A stretch of 64,000 nt of DNA from JAJCZZ01 sp964569085 (GTDB taxonomy: Bacteria; Gemmatimonadota; Gemmatimonadetes; Longimicrobiales; Gaopeijiaceae). Position numbers and translations under genes: made by a program. The notes under the pieces are model-generated. The model searched no databases, was not told the DNA's origin, and saw only the letters and a list, made by a program, of their open reading frames with translations. Shown one piece after another: positions 16,402 through 24,023 of the stretch (the first letter of the stretch is position 1; every line of letters starts with the position of its first letter). Location: positions 62,001 through 126,000 of the forward strand of contig CAZMTA010000003.1 of the NCBI GenBank assembly GCA_964569085.1. Direction: 5' to 3'.

Positions 16402-16836
16402 TCAGTCGGCGGTGCGCTCGGCCAGCACCCGGGCCACCGTGCCCAGGAGATCCCGGGGGTGGACGGGCTTCCGGAGCACCGCCACGAAGACGTCCTTCAG
16501 CTCGTCGGTGTCGTAGCCGGAGGACTGGGCGGTCGCCGCCACGATGGGCACGTCCCCGATGTCCGGGGCGGAGCGCACGGCCCGCACCACCTCGATGCCG
16601 TCCAGCCCCGGCATGGCGATGTCGGTGACCACCACGTCGGGCGCCACCGCCCGGATCGCCTCGATTCCCCGCAGGCCGTCCTCGGCCGACGTGACCTGAT
16701 AGCCTTCGCTCTCCAGGATCGCCTGGAAGATCTCGCGGGTGGCTTCGTGGTCCTCGATGAGCACGACCTTCTCGCCGGAGGGAGGCTCCGGGGTGACCGT
16801 GCCGAGGGCGTCACCAGGGGGATTGGGGCTGACCAT
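16402..16836 (-). CDS. Single-domain CheY-like response regulator
   Basis: 144 residues: a proline-rich 20-residue lead, then one receiver domain. Visible are the acidic pair in VVLIEDHEAT (about 28-29), the phospho-acceptor D72 in VVVTDIAMPGLDG, the threonine in VAATAQS and the lysine in VLRKPVHP. There is no output domain, so it probably passes signal by protein contact, for instance from the histidine kinase whose gene converges from the left. It lies 173 bases downstream of the NtrC-like gene on the same strand, with a hairpin between them. Start ATG 16836 is the first in frame; a start nearer the domain is possible but no other good candidate is seen. Confidence 0.85.
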   Translation of the reverse strand: MVSPNPPGDALGTVTPEPPSGEKVVLIEDHEATREIFQAILESEGYQVTSAEDGLRGIEAIRAVAPDVVVTDIAMPGLDGIEVVRAVRSAPDIGDVPIVAATAQSSGYDTDELKDVFVAVLRKPVHPRDLLGTVARVLAERTAD

Positions 16837-16941
16837 GGGATCGGGTGGGGCCGTGTTCCTTCGACGGTGGGAGGGTGTCCGGCGGACCTGGAATCAGGTC
16901 GGCGAGGAGGAGCAGGATGCAACATCGGGGCCGGCGCGACC

Positions 16942-16969
16942 GGGAGGGGCCCTGCGAGGCCCTCTCCCC
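16942..16969 (-). terminator. Hairpin downstream of the NtrC-like gene
   Basis: GGGAGGGGCC (16942-16951) faces GGCCCTCTCCC (16958-16968) with one bulged base and a short loop, about 40 bases after the stop codon of the gene at 17010 on the minus strand. No T tract follows, so termination efficiency is uncertain. Confidence 0.3.
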
Positions 16970-17009
16970 GTCCGAACGGGACCGGGTCGGACCGGCCTGA
17001 GCCCGGGGA

Positions 17010-18203
17010 TCATCCGGCGTCTTTGTCCAGCCGCAGGAGGTCGGGACCGATCTCCTTGGAATCGCACAGGATGACCGCCCGCTCCACGGAGTTCTGGAGC
17101 TCCCGGACGTTGCCCGGCCACGAGTAGCTCAGCATCCCTTCCCGGGCCGCGTCGGAGAAGCCGTGGATCTCCCGTCCGTGGCGGGCCGCGAAGAAGCGCA
17201 GGAAGCGCTCGGAGAGGTCCTCCACGTCCTCGGGACGCTCCCGGAGCGGGGGAACCTCGATCTCCAGGAGGTTCAGGCGGTAGAGGAGGTCCTCCCGGAA
17301 CTCGCCGGACTCGACGAGCGTCTCCAGGTCCCGGTTGGTGGCCGAGACGATCCGCACGTCGGCCTGCCGCGTCTTGGGGTCCCCGACCCGCTCGTACTCC
17401 CGGTCCTGGATGAAGCGCAGGAGCTTGGGCTGGATCTCCACCGGCAGGTCGCCCACCTCGTCCATGAAGAGGGTGCCGCCGGAGGTCTCGTCGATCTTCC
17501 CCCGCTGGGACTTCACCGCGCCCGTGAAGGCCCCCTTCACGTGGCCGAAGAGCTCGCTCTGGAGCAGCTCCTTGGAGAGGGAGGGGCAGTTGATGACCGA
17601 GAAGGGCCCGTCCTTGCGGGTGCTGGCGGCGTGGATCTCCCGGGCCACCACGCCCTTCCCGGTGCCGCTCTCGCCCCGGATCAGGACGCACACGTCCGAG
17701 CCGGCCACCTTCCGCGCCATCTCGGTCACCCGGCGCATCTTGGGGTTCCGGCTCTCCAGGAGGGGCTCCGGCGAGGACCGGTCGGACTCCTCCTCCAGGC
17801 TCTCCACCCGCTTCTCCAGGCGTCGCACGGCGGCCTGACGCTCGGCCAGGATGCGGACGACCTGGGGATCCACCGGCTTCTCCAGGTATTCCACCGCGCC
17901 CCGCCGCATGGCCTCCACGGCGCTCTGCACCGACGCGTGGGCGGTGAGGAGCACGATCTTGAGCCAGGGCGCCTTCTCCTTGAGCTCGGGGATCAGGTCG
18001 AGCCCCGAGTCGTCGCCGATGCGCAGGTCGACGAAGGCGAGGTCGACGACCTCCCGCTCCACCACCTCGAGGGCCTCCGCGGCCGTGGCCGCCTGGTGGA
18101 TCTCGTGGTCGTCCTCCGCGAAGCACATGGCCAGCGTCTCACGGATGGCCTCCTCGTCGTCGACGATGAGGATCTCGAGATGGGGAGAATAGCCGTCGCT
18201 CAT
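17010..18203 (-). CDS. NtrC-type sigma-54 activator lacking its DNA-binding domain
   Basis: 397 residues. The receiver domain (about 8-125) has the acidic pair in ILIVDDEEA and phospho-acceptor D59 in AFVDLRIGDD. After a coiled linker (122-145) the AAA+ domain shows Walker A GESGTGKG (177-184), the sigma-54-contacting GAFTGA loop (224-229), Walker B GGTLFMDEVGD (242-252) and SWPGNVRELQNSVERAV near the end. The Fis-type helix-turn-helix that normally follows is missing: only about 20 residues remain, and I see no continuation in another frame. It should remodel the sigma-54 holoenzyme by ATP hydrolysis but, like FlgR of Helicobacter, without binding an enhancer. Its presence makes the sigma-54-like elements in the window more credible. 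Start ATG 18203. Confidence 0.9.
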   Translation of the reverse strand: MSDGYSPHLEILIVDDEEAIRETLAMCFAEDDHEIHQAATAAEALEVVEREVVDLAFVDLRIGDDSGLDLIPELKEKAPWLKIVLLTAHASVQSAVEAMRRGAVEYLEKPVDPQVVRILAERQAAVRRLEKRVESLEEESDRSSPEPLLESRNPKMRRVTEMARKVAGSDVCVLIRGESGTGKGVVAREIHAASTRKDGPFSVINCPSLSKELLQSELFGHVKGAFTGAVKSQRGKIDETSGGTLFMDEVGDLPVEIQPKLLRFIQDREYERVGDPKTRQADVRIVSATNRDLETLVESGEFREDLLYRLNLLEIEVPPLRERPEDVEDLSERFLRFFAARHGREIHGFSDAAREGMLSYSWPGNVRELQNSVERAVILCDSKEIGPDLLRLDKDAG

Positions 18204-18312
18204 TCAGTCGCTCGTCCTGGTGGGGAGTGGGGGGGTGGTGACGCGTCCCCGGCACTCCGAACAAGTTCCGTGCCGACCCCGGCGGGGTGCCCGGGCCGGT
18301 TCGTTGGACCCC

Positions 18313-20838
18313 TCACGAGCCCAACAGGTCCAACTGATCCTCGTCCTCGGGCTCGCTGGAAGCGACCACGCCGCCCGCGGGCTCCGGCGGTCCCCCGCCC
18401 CCCTGGGTCCGGGTGACCTCCACGACGCGATCGCCCTGGGGCAGCTTCACGATGCGGCGTCCCTGCGTCCGCCGGCCCTGGAGCGGGATCGAGTCGGCGC
18501 GGACCCGGTTCACCGCGCCCCCGGCGCTCACCAGCATGACCTCGTCGGCCTCCAGCACCTCCAGCGCCGCCACGAGCTTGCCCCCGCCCCCGCCCGAGGG
18601 GAGGGCCAGGGTGCCCTTCCCGCCACGCTTCTGGAGGGGGAAGTCGCCCACCGGGGTCCGCTTGCCGAGGGCTCCCTCGGTCACGGTCAGGACCGTGGCG
18701 TCCCGGCGGATGAGGAGCATGCCCACCACCTCGTCGTCGTCCTCCAGGTCCATCCCCTTCACGCCCTGGGCGGTGCGGCCCACGACGCTCACGTCCTCCT
18801 CCACGAAGCGGATGGCGCGGCCGGCCCCGTTCAGGAGCATGATCTCCCCGGTCCCGTCCGAGAGGACCACGTCGAGGATGGCGTCGTCGTCCCGCACGCC
18901 CGCCGCGATCACGCCGCCGGAGCGGGGGTTGGAGAACTCGGACAGCTCGGTGCGCTTCACCAGGCCGCCCCGGGACAGGAAGACCAGGAAGCGCTCCTCC
19001 ATGTCCAGCTCGTCCACGGGGATCATGGCCACGATGCGGTCGCTCCGGTCCGCCCCCTCCAGGAGCGCGTACGCCGACTGGCCCCGGGAGGCCCGGGCGC
19101 TCTCCGGCACGTCCAGCACCGGGAGGAAGTGGCAGTGCCCCCCCTCGGTGAAGCAGAGGATCCACCCCTGGGTCTTGGCGGTGAAGATCCGCTCCAGGTA
19201 GTCGTCGTCGTAGCGCTCCATGCCCGCCAGCGCCTTCCCGGAGTTGGTCCGACGCCGGTAGAGGTGCATGGGCATGCGCTTCACGTACCCGTCGTGGGAG
19301 AGGGTGACGACCACGTCCTCGTCGGCCAGCTGGTCCTCGACGGGCGTCTCCTCGTCCTTCTTGGCCTCGGCCAGGATCTCCGTGCGCCGCTCGTCCCCGT
19401 ACTTCTTCACGACCTCGTCGAGCTCCTCGAGCATGACCTCGAGCTGACGCTCCTCCGAGTCGAGGATGGAGCGGAGCTCGGAGATCTTGGCCTCGAGCTC
19501 CGCCAGGCGCCGCTCGAGCTGCCCGCGCTCCAGCGCGGTCAGGCGGACCAGGCGCATGTCGAGGATGGCGCCGGCCTGGATCTCGCTGAGCCCGAAGGCG
19601 TCCTGGAGACCCTCGGAGGCCTCGGCCCGGTCGTCGGAGGCCCGGATGATCTTGATCACCCGGTCGATGTTCTCCAGCGCCACCAGGAGGCCCTGCACCA
19701 CGTGGCGCTCGGCCTCGGCCTTCTCCAGGTCGTGGCGAGAGCGCCGCTGGATGACCTCGAGCCGGTGGTCCCGGAAGTGCTCCAGGATCTCCTTCAGGGT
19801 CAGCTCCCGGGGCTGGCCGTGGTCCAGCGCCAGCATGATCGCCCCGAAGGTGTACTGCAGGTACGTCTTCTTGTGGAGCAGCTTCATGACCCGGGCCGGC
19901 TTGGCCCCACGCTTCAGCTCGATGACGAGCCGGATGCCGTCCCGGTCGGTCTCGTCCCGGATGTCGCTGATGTCCTCGGCCTTCCCGGCCTTGGCCAGCT
20001 TGGTGATCTGCTCGATGATCTTGGTCTTGGAGACCGTGTAGGGCAGCTCGGTCACCACGAGCTGCTCCTTGCCGCCCCGGAGCGCCTCCTTCACGACCCG
20101 GGCCCGCATGATGATCCGGCCGCGCCCCTCCTTGTACATCTCGTGGATGGGCTCCTCCCCCACGATGTAGCCCCCCGTGGGGAAGTCGGGGCCCGGCACG
20201 TGCCGCATCAGGTCGTCGACGGTGCAGTCCGGATCGATGACGAGCTGCTTCACCGCCGCGGCGATCTCCCGGAGGTTGTGGGGGGGCACGTTCGTGCTCA
20301 TCCCCACCGCGATCCCCGAGCTCCCGTTCACCAGGAGGTTCGGGAAGCGCGAGGGCAGGACCGTGGGCTCCTCCAGCCGGTCGTCGAAGTTGGGCTGGAA
20401 GTCGACGGTCTCCTTCTCGAGGTCGTCGAGGAGCTCCACGGCGATGGCGTCGAGCTTGGCCTCCGTGTAGCGGTAGGCCGCCGCCGAGTCCCCGTCGATG
20501 GAGCCGAAGTTCCCCTGGCCGTCGATGAGCGGGTAGCGCAGGGAGAAGTCCTGGACCATGCGGACCAGGGTGTCGTAGACCGCGGTGTCCCCGTGGGGGT
20601 GGTACTTGCCCAGCACGTCTCCCACCACCGTCGCGCTCTTCTTGTACCCCCGCTCCGGAACGAGGCCGCCCTCGTACATGGCGTACAGGATCCGCCGATG
20701 CACGGGCTTGAGGCCGTCCCGGACGTCGGGAAGGGCCCGCTGGACGATCACGCTCATGGAGTAATCCAGGAACGAGTCCTTCATCTCGTCGGTGATGAGA
20801 CGAGGGAGGATCCGCTCCCGCTTTCGAGCCGTTGCCAT
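18313..20838 (-). CDS. gyrA: DNA gyrase subunit A
   Basis: 841 residues, the usual length for GyrA. The breakage-reunion domain has QRALPDVRDGLKPVHRRILY, the quinolone-determining region KYHPHGDTAVYDTLVRM and the catalytic Arg123-Tyr124 in SAAAYRYTEAKL. The tyrosine forms the covalent bond with DNA during supercoiling by GyrA2B2 in the cytoplasm. The positions equivalent to E. coli Ser83 and Asp87 are Thr85 and Asp89. Thr occurs naturally in several species, so it does not by itself indicate resistance. The C-terminal beta-pinwheel follows, but where the GyrA box is expected (about 527) the text is YRRRTNSGK. A box-like QKRGGKG is found at 736-742. The acidic tail EPEDEDQLDLLGS is typical. 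gyrB is not in the window. Confidence 0.95.
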   Translation of the reverse strand: MATARKRERILPRLITDEMKDSFLDYSMSVIVQRALPDVRDGLKPVHRRILYAMYEGGLVPERGYKKSATVVGDVLGKYHPHGDTAVYDTLVRMVQDFSLRYPLIDGQGNFGSIDGDSAAAYRYTEAKLDAIAVELLDDLEKETVDFQPNFDDRLEEPTVLPSRFPNLLVNGSSGIAVGMSTNVPPHNLREIAAAVKQLVIDPDCTVDDLMRHVPGPDFPTGGYIVGEEPIHEMYKEGRGRIIMRARVVKEALRGGKEQLVVTELPYTVSKTKIIEQITKLAKAGKAEDISDIRDETDRDGIRLVIELKRGAKPARVMKLLHKKTYLQYTFGAIMLALDHGQPRELTLKEILEHFRDHRLEVIQRRSRHDLEKAEAERHVVQGLLVALENIDRVIKIIRASDDRAEASEGLQDAFGLSEIQAGAILDMRLVRLTALERGQLERRLAELEAKISELRSILDSEERQLEVMLEELDEVVKKYGDERRTEILAEAKKDEETPVEDQLADEDVVVTLSHDGYVKRMPMHLYRRRTNSGKALAGMERYDDDYLERIFTAKTQGWILCFTEGGHCHFLPVLDVPESARASRGQSAYALLEGADRSDRIVAMIPVDELDMEERFLVFLSRGGLVKRTELSEFSNPRSGGVIAAGVRDDDAILDVVLSDGTGEIMLLNGAGRAIRFVEEDVSVVGRTAQGVKGMDLEDDDEVVGMLLIRRDATVLTVTEGALGKRTPVGDFPLQKRGGKGTLALPSGGGGGKLVAALEVLEADEVMLVSAGGAVNRVRADSIPLQGRRTQGRRIVKLPQGDRVVEVTRTQGGGGPPEPAGGVVASSEPEDEDQLDLLGS

Positions 20839-20994
20839 TCCTGCTCCGGTCGGGGGTGTTCGAGGTATGGAGGGGCGCCACGCGCGGGCCGCGGGCGGCC
20901 GGGGACCCGGATCCGGTCCGGGTCGGAGGGGGAGGGCCGCGCCGCGGCCCGAAGGTTCTCACGTCCTCCGGAGGGAGGCAAGCGGGGGCGGGTC

Positions 20995-21312
20995 CTACTC
21001 GCTCTCGGCGTCGCGGATGAGGCGGCGCACCCGGTCCCGGAGCGCGGGCGGCGCCTCCTGGCCGGCTCCGGCGCGGCGCACGGCGGTCCGGAAGGCCTCC
21101 TCGAGCCGGAGATGGGGATAGCAGCGGCCGCAGACCTCGAAGTGGGCCTCCACCCTCTCGGCCGTGGCCCCCTCCAGCTCCCCGTCCAGGTACTCGTGGA
21201 CGAAGGTGAGCGCCTGCTCGCAGGTGATCATCCCCTCGTCCGCGGGGGGACCGTGTCCGTTGCCCCGCGCGCGCCCCCCGAACATCCGCCTGAGCCCGTC
21301 GAAGAATCCCAT
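20995..21312 (-). CDS. Zinc-finger (zf-HC2) anti-sigma factor
   Basis: A 105-residue cytoplasmic protein with ITCEQALTFVHEYLDGEL and VEAHFEVCGRCYPHLR, that is, the ZAS motif H-x3-C-x2-C preceded by a conserved cysteine. ZAS proteins bind a zinc ion and hold an ECF sigma factor inactive. There is no membrane anchor, so it would be a soluble, possibly redox-responsive, RsrA-like type. It starts 3 bases after the ECF sigma gene ends, on the same strand, the standard order for a sigma/anti-sigma pair. Start ATG 21312. The gap to gyrA downstream is 156 bases. Confidence 0.85.
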   Translation of the reverse strand: MGFFDGLRRMFGGRARGNGHGPPADEGMITCEQALTFVHEYLDGELEGATAERVEAHFEVCGRCYPHLRLEEAFRTAVRRAGAGQEAPPALRDRVRRLIRDAESE

Positions 21313-21315
21313 GGT

Positions 21316-21921
21316 CTAACCGTCCGTTCCCGCCGGGGCGGGGAGGTATCCCATCTCCACCGCGTAGTCGTAGAGCACCTTCTGTAGCTGCCTCCGGCCC
21401 CGGAAGAGCCGGCTCTTCACGGTGCCCACCGGGACGTCCATGAGCTCGCCGATCTCACCGTAGCCCAGCCCTTCCAGGTCCGAGAGCACCACCGCCGTGC
21501 GGTACTCCTCCGGAAGGGCGTCGATGGCGGCCAGGACCTCCTCGTCGACGATGGAGGAGAAGAAGGCCCCCTCGGGATCGACGCCCTGGGTGGCCATCCA
21601 GACCGGGTTCACGGGGCCCGGTCCGCTCCCTGGGCGTCCGCTCTCCGTCTCCACGATCTCGTCGTGGCGCCTGCCGCGCTCCCGCTGGCGCAGGAAGACG
21701 TTGCGGCAGATGGTGAAGAGCCAGCTCTTGCAGCGGGTTCCCGGAGTATACTGGTCCCAGGCCCCGTAGGCCCGCAGGAAGGTGTCCTGGACCAGATCGT
21801 CGGCGGCGGCCTCCGATCCGGAGAGGCGCAACGCGAACCGGTAGACCGCGTCGATGTGGGGCAGCGCCTCGGTCTCGAACCCCGGCGACGGCTCGGGGTC
21901 GGCGTCGGCTCCTTCGCTCAC
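21316..21921 (-). CDS. ECF-type RNA polymerase sigma factor
   Basis: A 201-residue sigma-70-family factor with region 2 (LPHIDAVYRFALRLSGSEA, then ADDLVQDTFLRAYGAW and SWLFTICRNVFLRQRER) and region 4 (LPEEYRTAVVLSDLEGLGYG, then EIGELMDVPVGTVKSRLFRG). Regions 1 and 3 are missing, as expected for ECF factors. It directs RNA polymerase to a small stress regulon and is probably held by the zinc-finger protein encoded just downstream. GTG 21921 overlaps the stop of the TPR gene (GTGA) and has GGAGG 10 bases upstream, hence the choice over GTG 21930. The four genes from 22675 to 20995 form one tight operon. Confidence 0.9.
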   Translation of the reverse strand: MSEGADADPEPSPGFETEALPHIDAVYRFALRLSGSEAAADDLVQDTFLRAYGAWDQYTPGTRCKSWLFTICRNVFLRQRERGRRHDEIVETESGRPGSGPGPVNPVWMATQGVDPEGAFFSSIVDEEVLAAIDALPEEYRTAVVLSDLEGLGYGEIGELMDVPVGTVKSRLFRGRRQLQKVLYDYAVEMGYLPAPAGTDG

Positions 21922-22235
21922 TCGTCCCACTCCTCCAGCTCCGCCCTGAACTCGTCGGCCATGGTGGGATGCCCGTGCCGCTCGGCGGCTTCGATGCCGC
22001 GCTCGTAGGCCTTCCGGGCCTCCCCCTCCCGTCCCAGGGAGCGCAGGGCGGCGCCCAGGCGACCCCAGGCGTTGCCCTCGTCGTCGGAAGACGTCAGGTA
22101 GATCTCGAGTTCCCGGACGCCCTCCTCGGTCCGCCCGGCGCCCAGGTACTCCAGGGCGAGGCCGAAGCGGAGACGGGCGTCGTCGGGACGCCGGTCGAGC
22201 ATCCTCTCCAGCGCGCGGACGCGGTCGTCGGACAC
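21918..22235 (-). CDS. Small TPR-repeat protein
   Basis: 105 residues made of about two and a half tetratricopeptide repeats, e.g. ARLRFGLALEYLGAGRTEEG and AWGRLGAALRSLGREGEAR, with the ending AELEEWDE. There is no signal peptide. TPR proteins act as protein-binding scaffolds. Position, directly upstream of and overlapping the ECF sigma gene, suggests co-expression with the stress module. GTG 22235 is the first in-frame start after the upstream stop and has only a weak GGGA ribosome site 4-7 bases before it. Confidence 0.75.
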   Translation of the reverse strand: MSDDRVRALERMLDRRPDDARLRFGLALEYLGAGRTEEGVRELEIYLTSSDDEGNAWGRLGAALRSLGREGEARKAYERGIEAAERHGHPTMADEFRAELEEWDE

Positions 22236-22252
22236 GGGGTCCCGGGAAGGGG

Positions 22253-22675
22253 TCAGTCGGGGAAGCGGAAGGAGCGCGCGGTGTCCTCGTCCACGGGCCG
22301 GCCGGTCATGACCTCGATGAGGGCCTGCATCTCGTGGGACAGCTCCTCCAGCCGGTGGGCGGCCGTGAGGGCGTGGGCGAAGTCGAAGTAGGCGGCGACC
22401 GCCTCCTCCCCGGCGGCGTGGGTGGCCACCACCGTGGCCTCCATCTCGGCCCGCAGGCACTCCACGATGGCCGCCACGGCCATCTCGACGTGCCGGACCT
22501 CCTCCAGGGTGTCCAGCGACAGGTCGCCCTCCAGGCGGGGCTCCAGCGCCTCCACCCGGGCCCTGCACTCGGTCGGGGCCAGAACGGGCGACGACGACCC
22601 CGGATCCCGCCCCAGAAGGGTGCGGGCGCCGGACCGAAGGGCCCTCAGCTCCTCGTAGTTGAAGTGCAGGATCAC
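22253..22675 (-). CDS. Helical protein of unknown function upstream of the ECF module
   Basis: A 140-residue soluble protein, largely alpha-helical and acidic, beginning VILHFNYEELRALRSGARTL. I recognise no domain. Helices are likely at about 9-22, 45-80, 85-105 and 110-130. GTG 22675 is chosen because AGGGAGG lies 5-6 bases upstream; GTG 22690 would place the start before that ribosome site. It is the first gene of the run TPR - ECF sigma - anti-sigma, with 17 bases to the TPR gene, so it may be part of the same stress response. No membrane or export signal. Confidence 0.65.
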   Translation of the reverse strand: MILHFNYEELRALRSGARTLLGRDPGSSSPVLAPTECRARVEALEPRLEGDLSLDTLEEVRHVEMAVAAIVECLRAEMEATVVATHAAGEEAVAAYFDFAHALTAAHRLEELSHEMQALIEVMTGRPVDEDTARSFRFPD

Positions 22676-22695
22676 GGTGACCTCCCTCACGGGGT

Positions 22696-22716
22696 GCCGG
22701 GAGCGCGTCTCCCGGC
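22696..22716 (-). terminator. Hairpin between the DUF6941 gene and the ECF operon
   Basis: GCCGGGAG (22696-22703) and CTCCCGGC (22709-22716) make a perfect 8-bp stem with a 5-base loop, 56 bases after the stop at 22772 and before the start at 22675. It could end transcription from the upstream gene. There is no T tract. Confidence 0.35.
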
Positions 22717-22771
22717 CCGTCCTCCACCTATATGGTACTTACGGGGCGCCTGGAGGTTTCGGCAAGCGAAG

Positions 22772-23188
22772 CTACGCGCGGGCGGCTCCGGCGCTCTTGT
22801 CCGCCACCAGGAGGGGGATGGAGACGTGGTGCTCGCCGTCCACCTGCACGTCGAAGGCGTAGCGCCCGGCCCGGGGAAACACGAGGCCGTCGATGTTGAG
22901 CACGTGGGGCACGCGCACGGCGTCGCCGGCGCCGCCCGTCCCCGGGCCCAGGTGCATCTCCCCGTCCATGTGGACCACCTCCTCCCCGTCGGGGGCCCGC
23001 AGCGAGATGTCCACCTGGTGGGTCCCGGCCTCCTGGAGGCCCGCGGTGAAGCGCAGGACCAGGGAGAGCCGGGGATGGCGGGCGGGAAAGGAGTCGGCCC
23101 CCAGGCGGTCGAACACGCCCAGGATGTTCAGCTTCCCGGAGGAGTCCACCGTGGCGGCGTCGGCGAGGAGTGCGAGGTCGATGTCCAT
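22772..23188 (-). CDS. DUF6941-type small beta-sheet protein
   Basis: 138 residues, beginning MDIDLALLADAATVDSSGKL and NILGVFDRLGA. It is predicted to be nearly all beta strands, with a central LVLRFTAGLQEAGTHQVDIS and a C-terminal AGRYAFDVQVDGEHHVSIP. This layout is what I recall for short proteins now called DUF6941, thought to adopt an immunoglobulin- or C2-like fold. No catalytic residues or export signal are seen. It lies 7 bases after the CPBP protease gene on the same strand and may be co-transcribed with it and the decarboxylase. Start ATG 23188. Confidence 0.65.
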   Translation of the reverse strand: MDIDLALLADAATVDSSGKLNILGVFDRLGADSFPARHPRLSLVLRFTAGLQEAGTHQVDISLRAPDGEEVVHMDGEMHLGPGTGGAGDAVRVPHVLNIDGLVFPRAGRYAFDVQVDGEHHVSIPLLVADKSAGAARA

Positions 23189-23195
23189 GTGGGTC

Positions 23196-24023
23196 TCAGC
23201 TCGTGGGTGAGGAATGGGGTGCAGGCTCGGTGGGGTCGGGGACCAGCAGGCGCTCCGCCAGGACCAGCCCCGCCACCAGGTCCAGGAGGGTGTGGGCGGC
23301 CATGGCGGGAAGGAGGGAGCCCGAGGCCAGGAAGCCCCAGGCCAGCAGCCCTCCCAGGGCGGCGGTGCGGATGAAGCCGAGGACGCCCTGGTAGGCGTGC
23401 ACGACCCCGAAGGAGAGGGTGCTCAGGACCGCCGCGGCGCCCACGCCCGTCCAGGGCGCCAGGGCTCCGATGGCGTAGCCCCGGAAGACGAGCTCCTCGC
23501 CCACTCCGGCCGAGAGGGACACGCCCACGAAGGCGGTCCGCTCCCCGGGGGTGTCCGGGAGGAGGTTCCGGAGAAAGGGGTGCTCCCGCGCCCCCACCCG
23601 GGGAGCCGCCCAGCGGAAGAGGACGAGGACGCCCAGCCCCGCGGCCGTGAGCCCGAGGGTCCACCCCAGGAAGGCGCCCGGCGGCAGCACGACGAAGCCC
23701 ATCCCCGCCCACCCCGGGCTCGCGCCGCCGGCCCACGCGCAGAGACCCGCCAGGACCACCATGGAGAGCACCGTGCTCCCGTAGGCGGAGAGGGTGTCCA
23801 CCTGGATCTCCCGGAGCATCATGGCCTGGGCCACCGCCAGGACGGGGAGGACGGCCAGGACCAGGGGGAGGAGGAGGACGTCCGGGAGGGGCGCGCCCAG
23901 GAAGAAGAGCGCCACGGCCAGGGGAACGGCGGGGAGGGGCGCCAGGCGGACGACCGCCCGGACCCGCCCCGCGGTCCCGTCGGAGGCCTCCGGGACGGAC
24001 CCGGGGGCGGGGGCGTCAGCCAC
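23196..24023 (-). CDS. CPBP-family intramembrane metalloprotease
   Basis: A 275-residue polytopic membrane protein with about eight helices. The CPBP (Abi/CAAX protease) motifs are present: GVGEELVFRGYA (EExxxR), LSFGVVHAYQG (FxxxH) and LLPAMAAHTLLD with a further histidine. The two glutamates and histidines form the glutamic/metal active site inside the membrane. Relatives process prenylated or other membrane proteins, or provide bacteriocin self-immunity; the target is unknown here. GTG 24023 overlaps the end of the decarboxylase gene by 8 bases, so translation is probably coupled. Confidence 0.8.
   Translation of the reverse strand: MADAPAPGSVPEASDGTAGRVRAVVRLAPLPAVPLAVALFFLGAPLPDVLLLPLVLAVLPVLAVAQAMMLREIQVDTLSAYGSTVLSMVVLAGLCAWAGGASPGWAGMGFVVLPPGAFLGWTLGLTAAGLGVLVLFRWAAPRVGAREHPFLRNLLPDTPGERTAFVGVSLSAGVGEELVFRGYAIGALAPWTGVGAAAVLSTLSFGVVHAYQGVLGFIRTAALGGLLAWGFLASGSLLPAMAAHTLLDLVAGLVLAERLLVPDPTEPAPHSSPTS

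Noticed and set aside
20574..20600. Quinolone-resistance mutation in gyrA
   Set aside because: Thr at the Ser83-equivalent position occurs naturally in several species and Asp87 is kept; no comparison strain is available.
18220..21387. Long open frame of over 1000 codons on the plus strand opposite gyrA
   Set aside because: It is antisense to the clear gyrA and sigma-factor genes, has a His/Pro/Gly/Arg/Val-rich composition and no domain. High GC removes stop codons.
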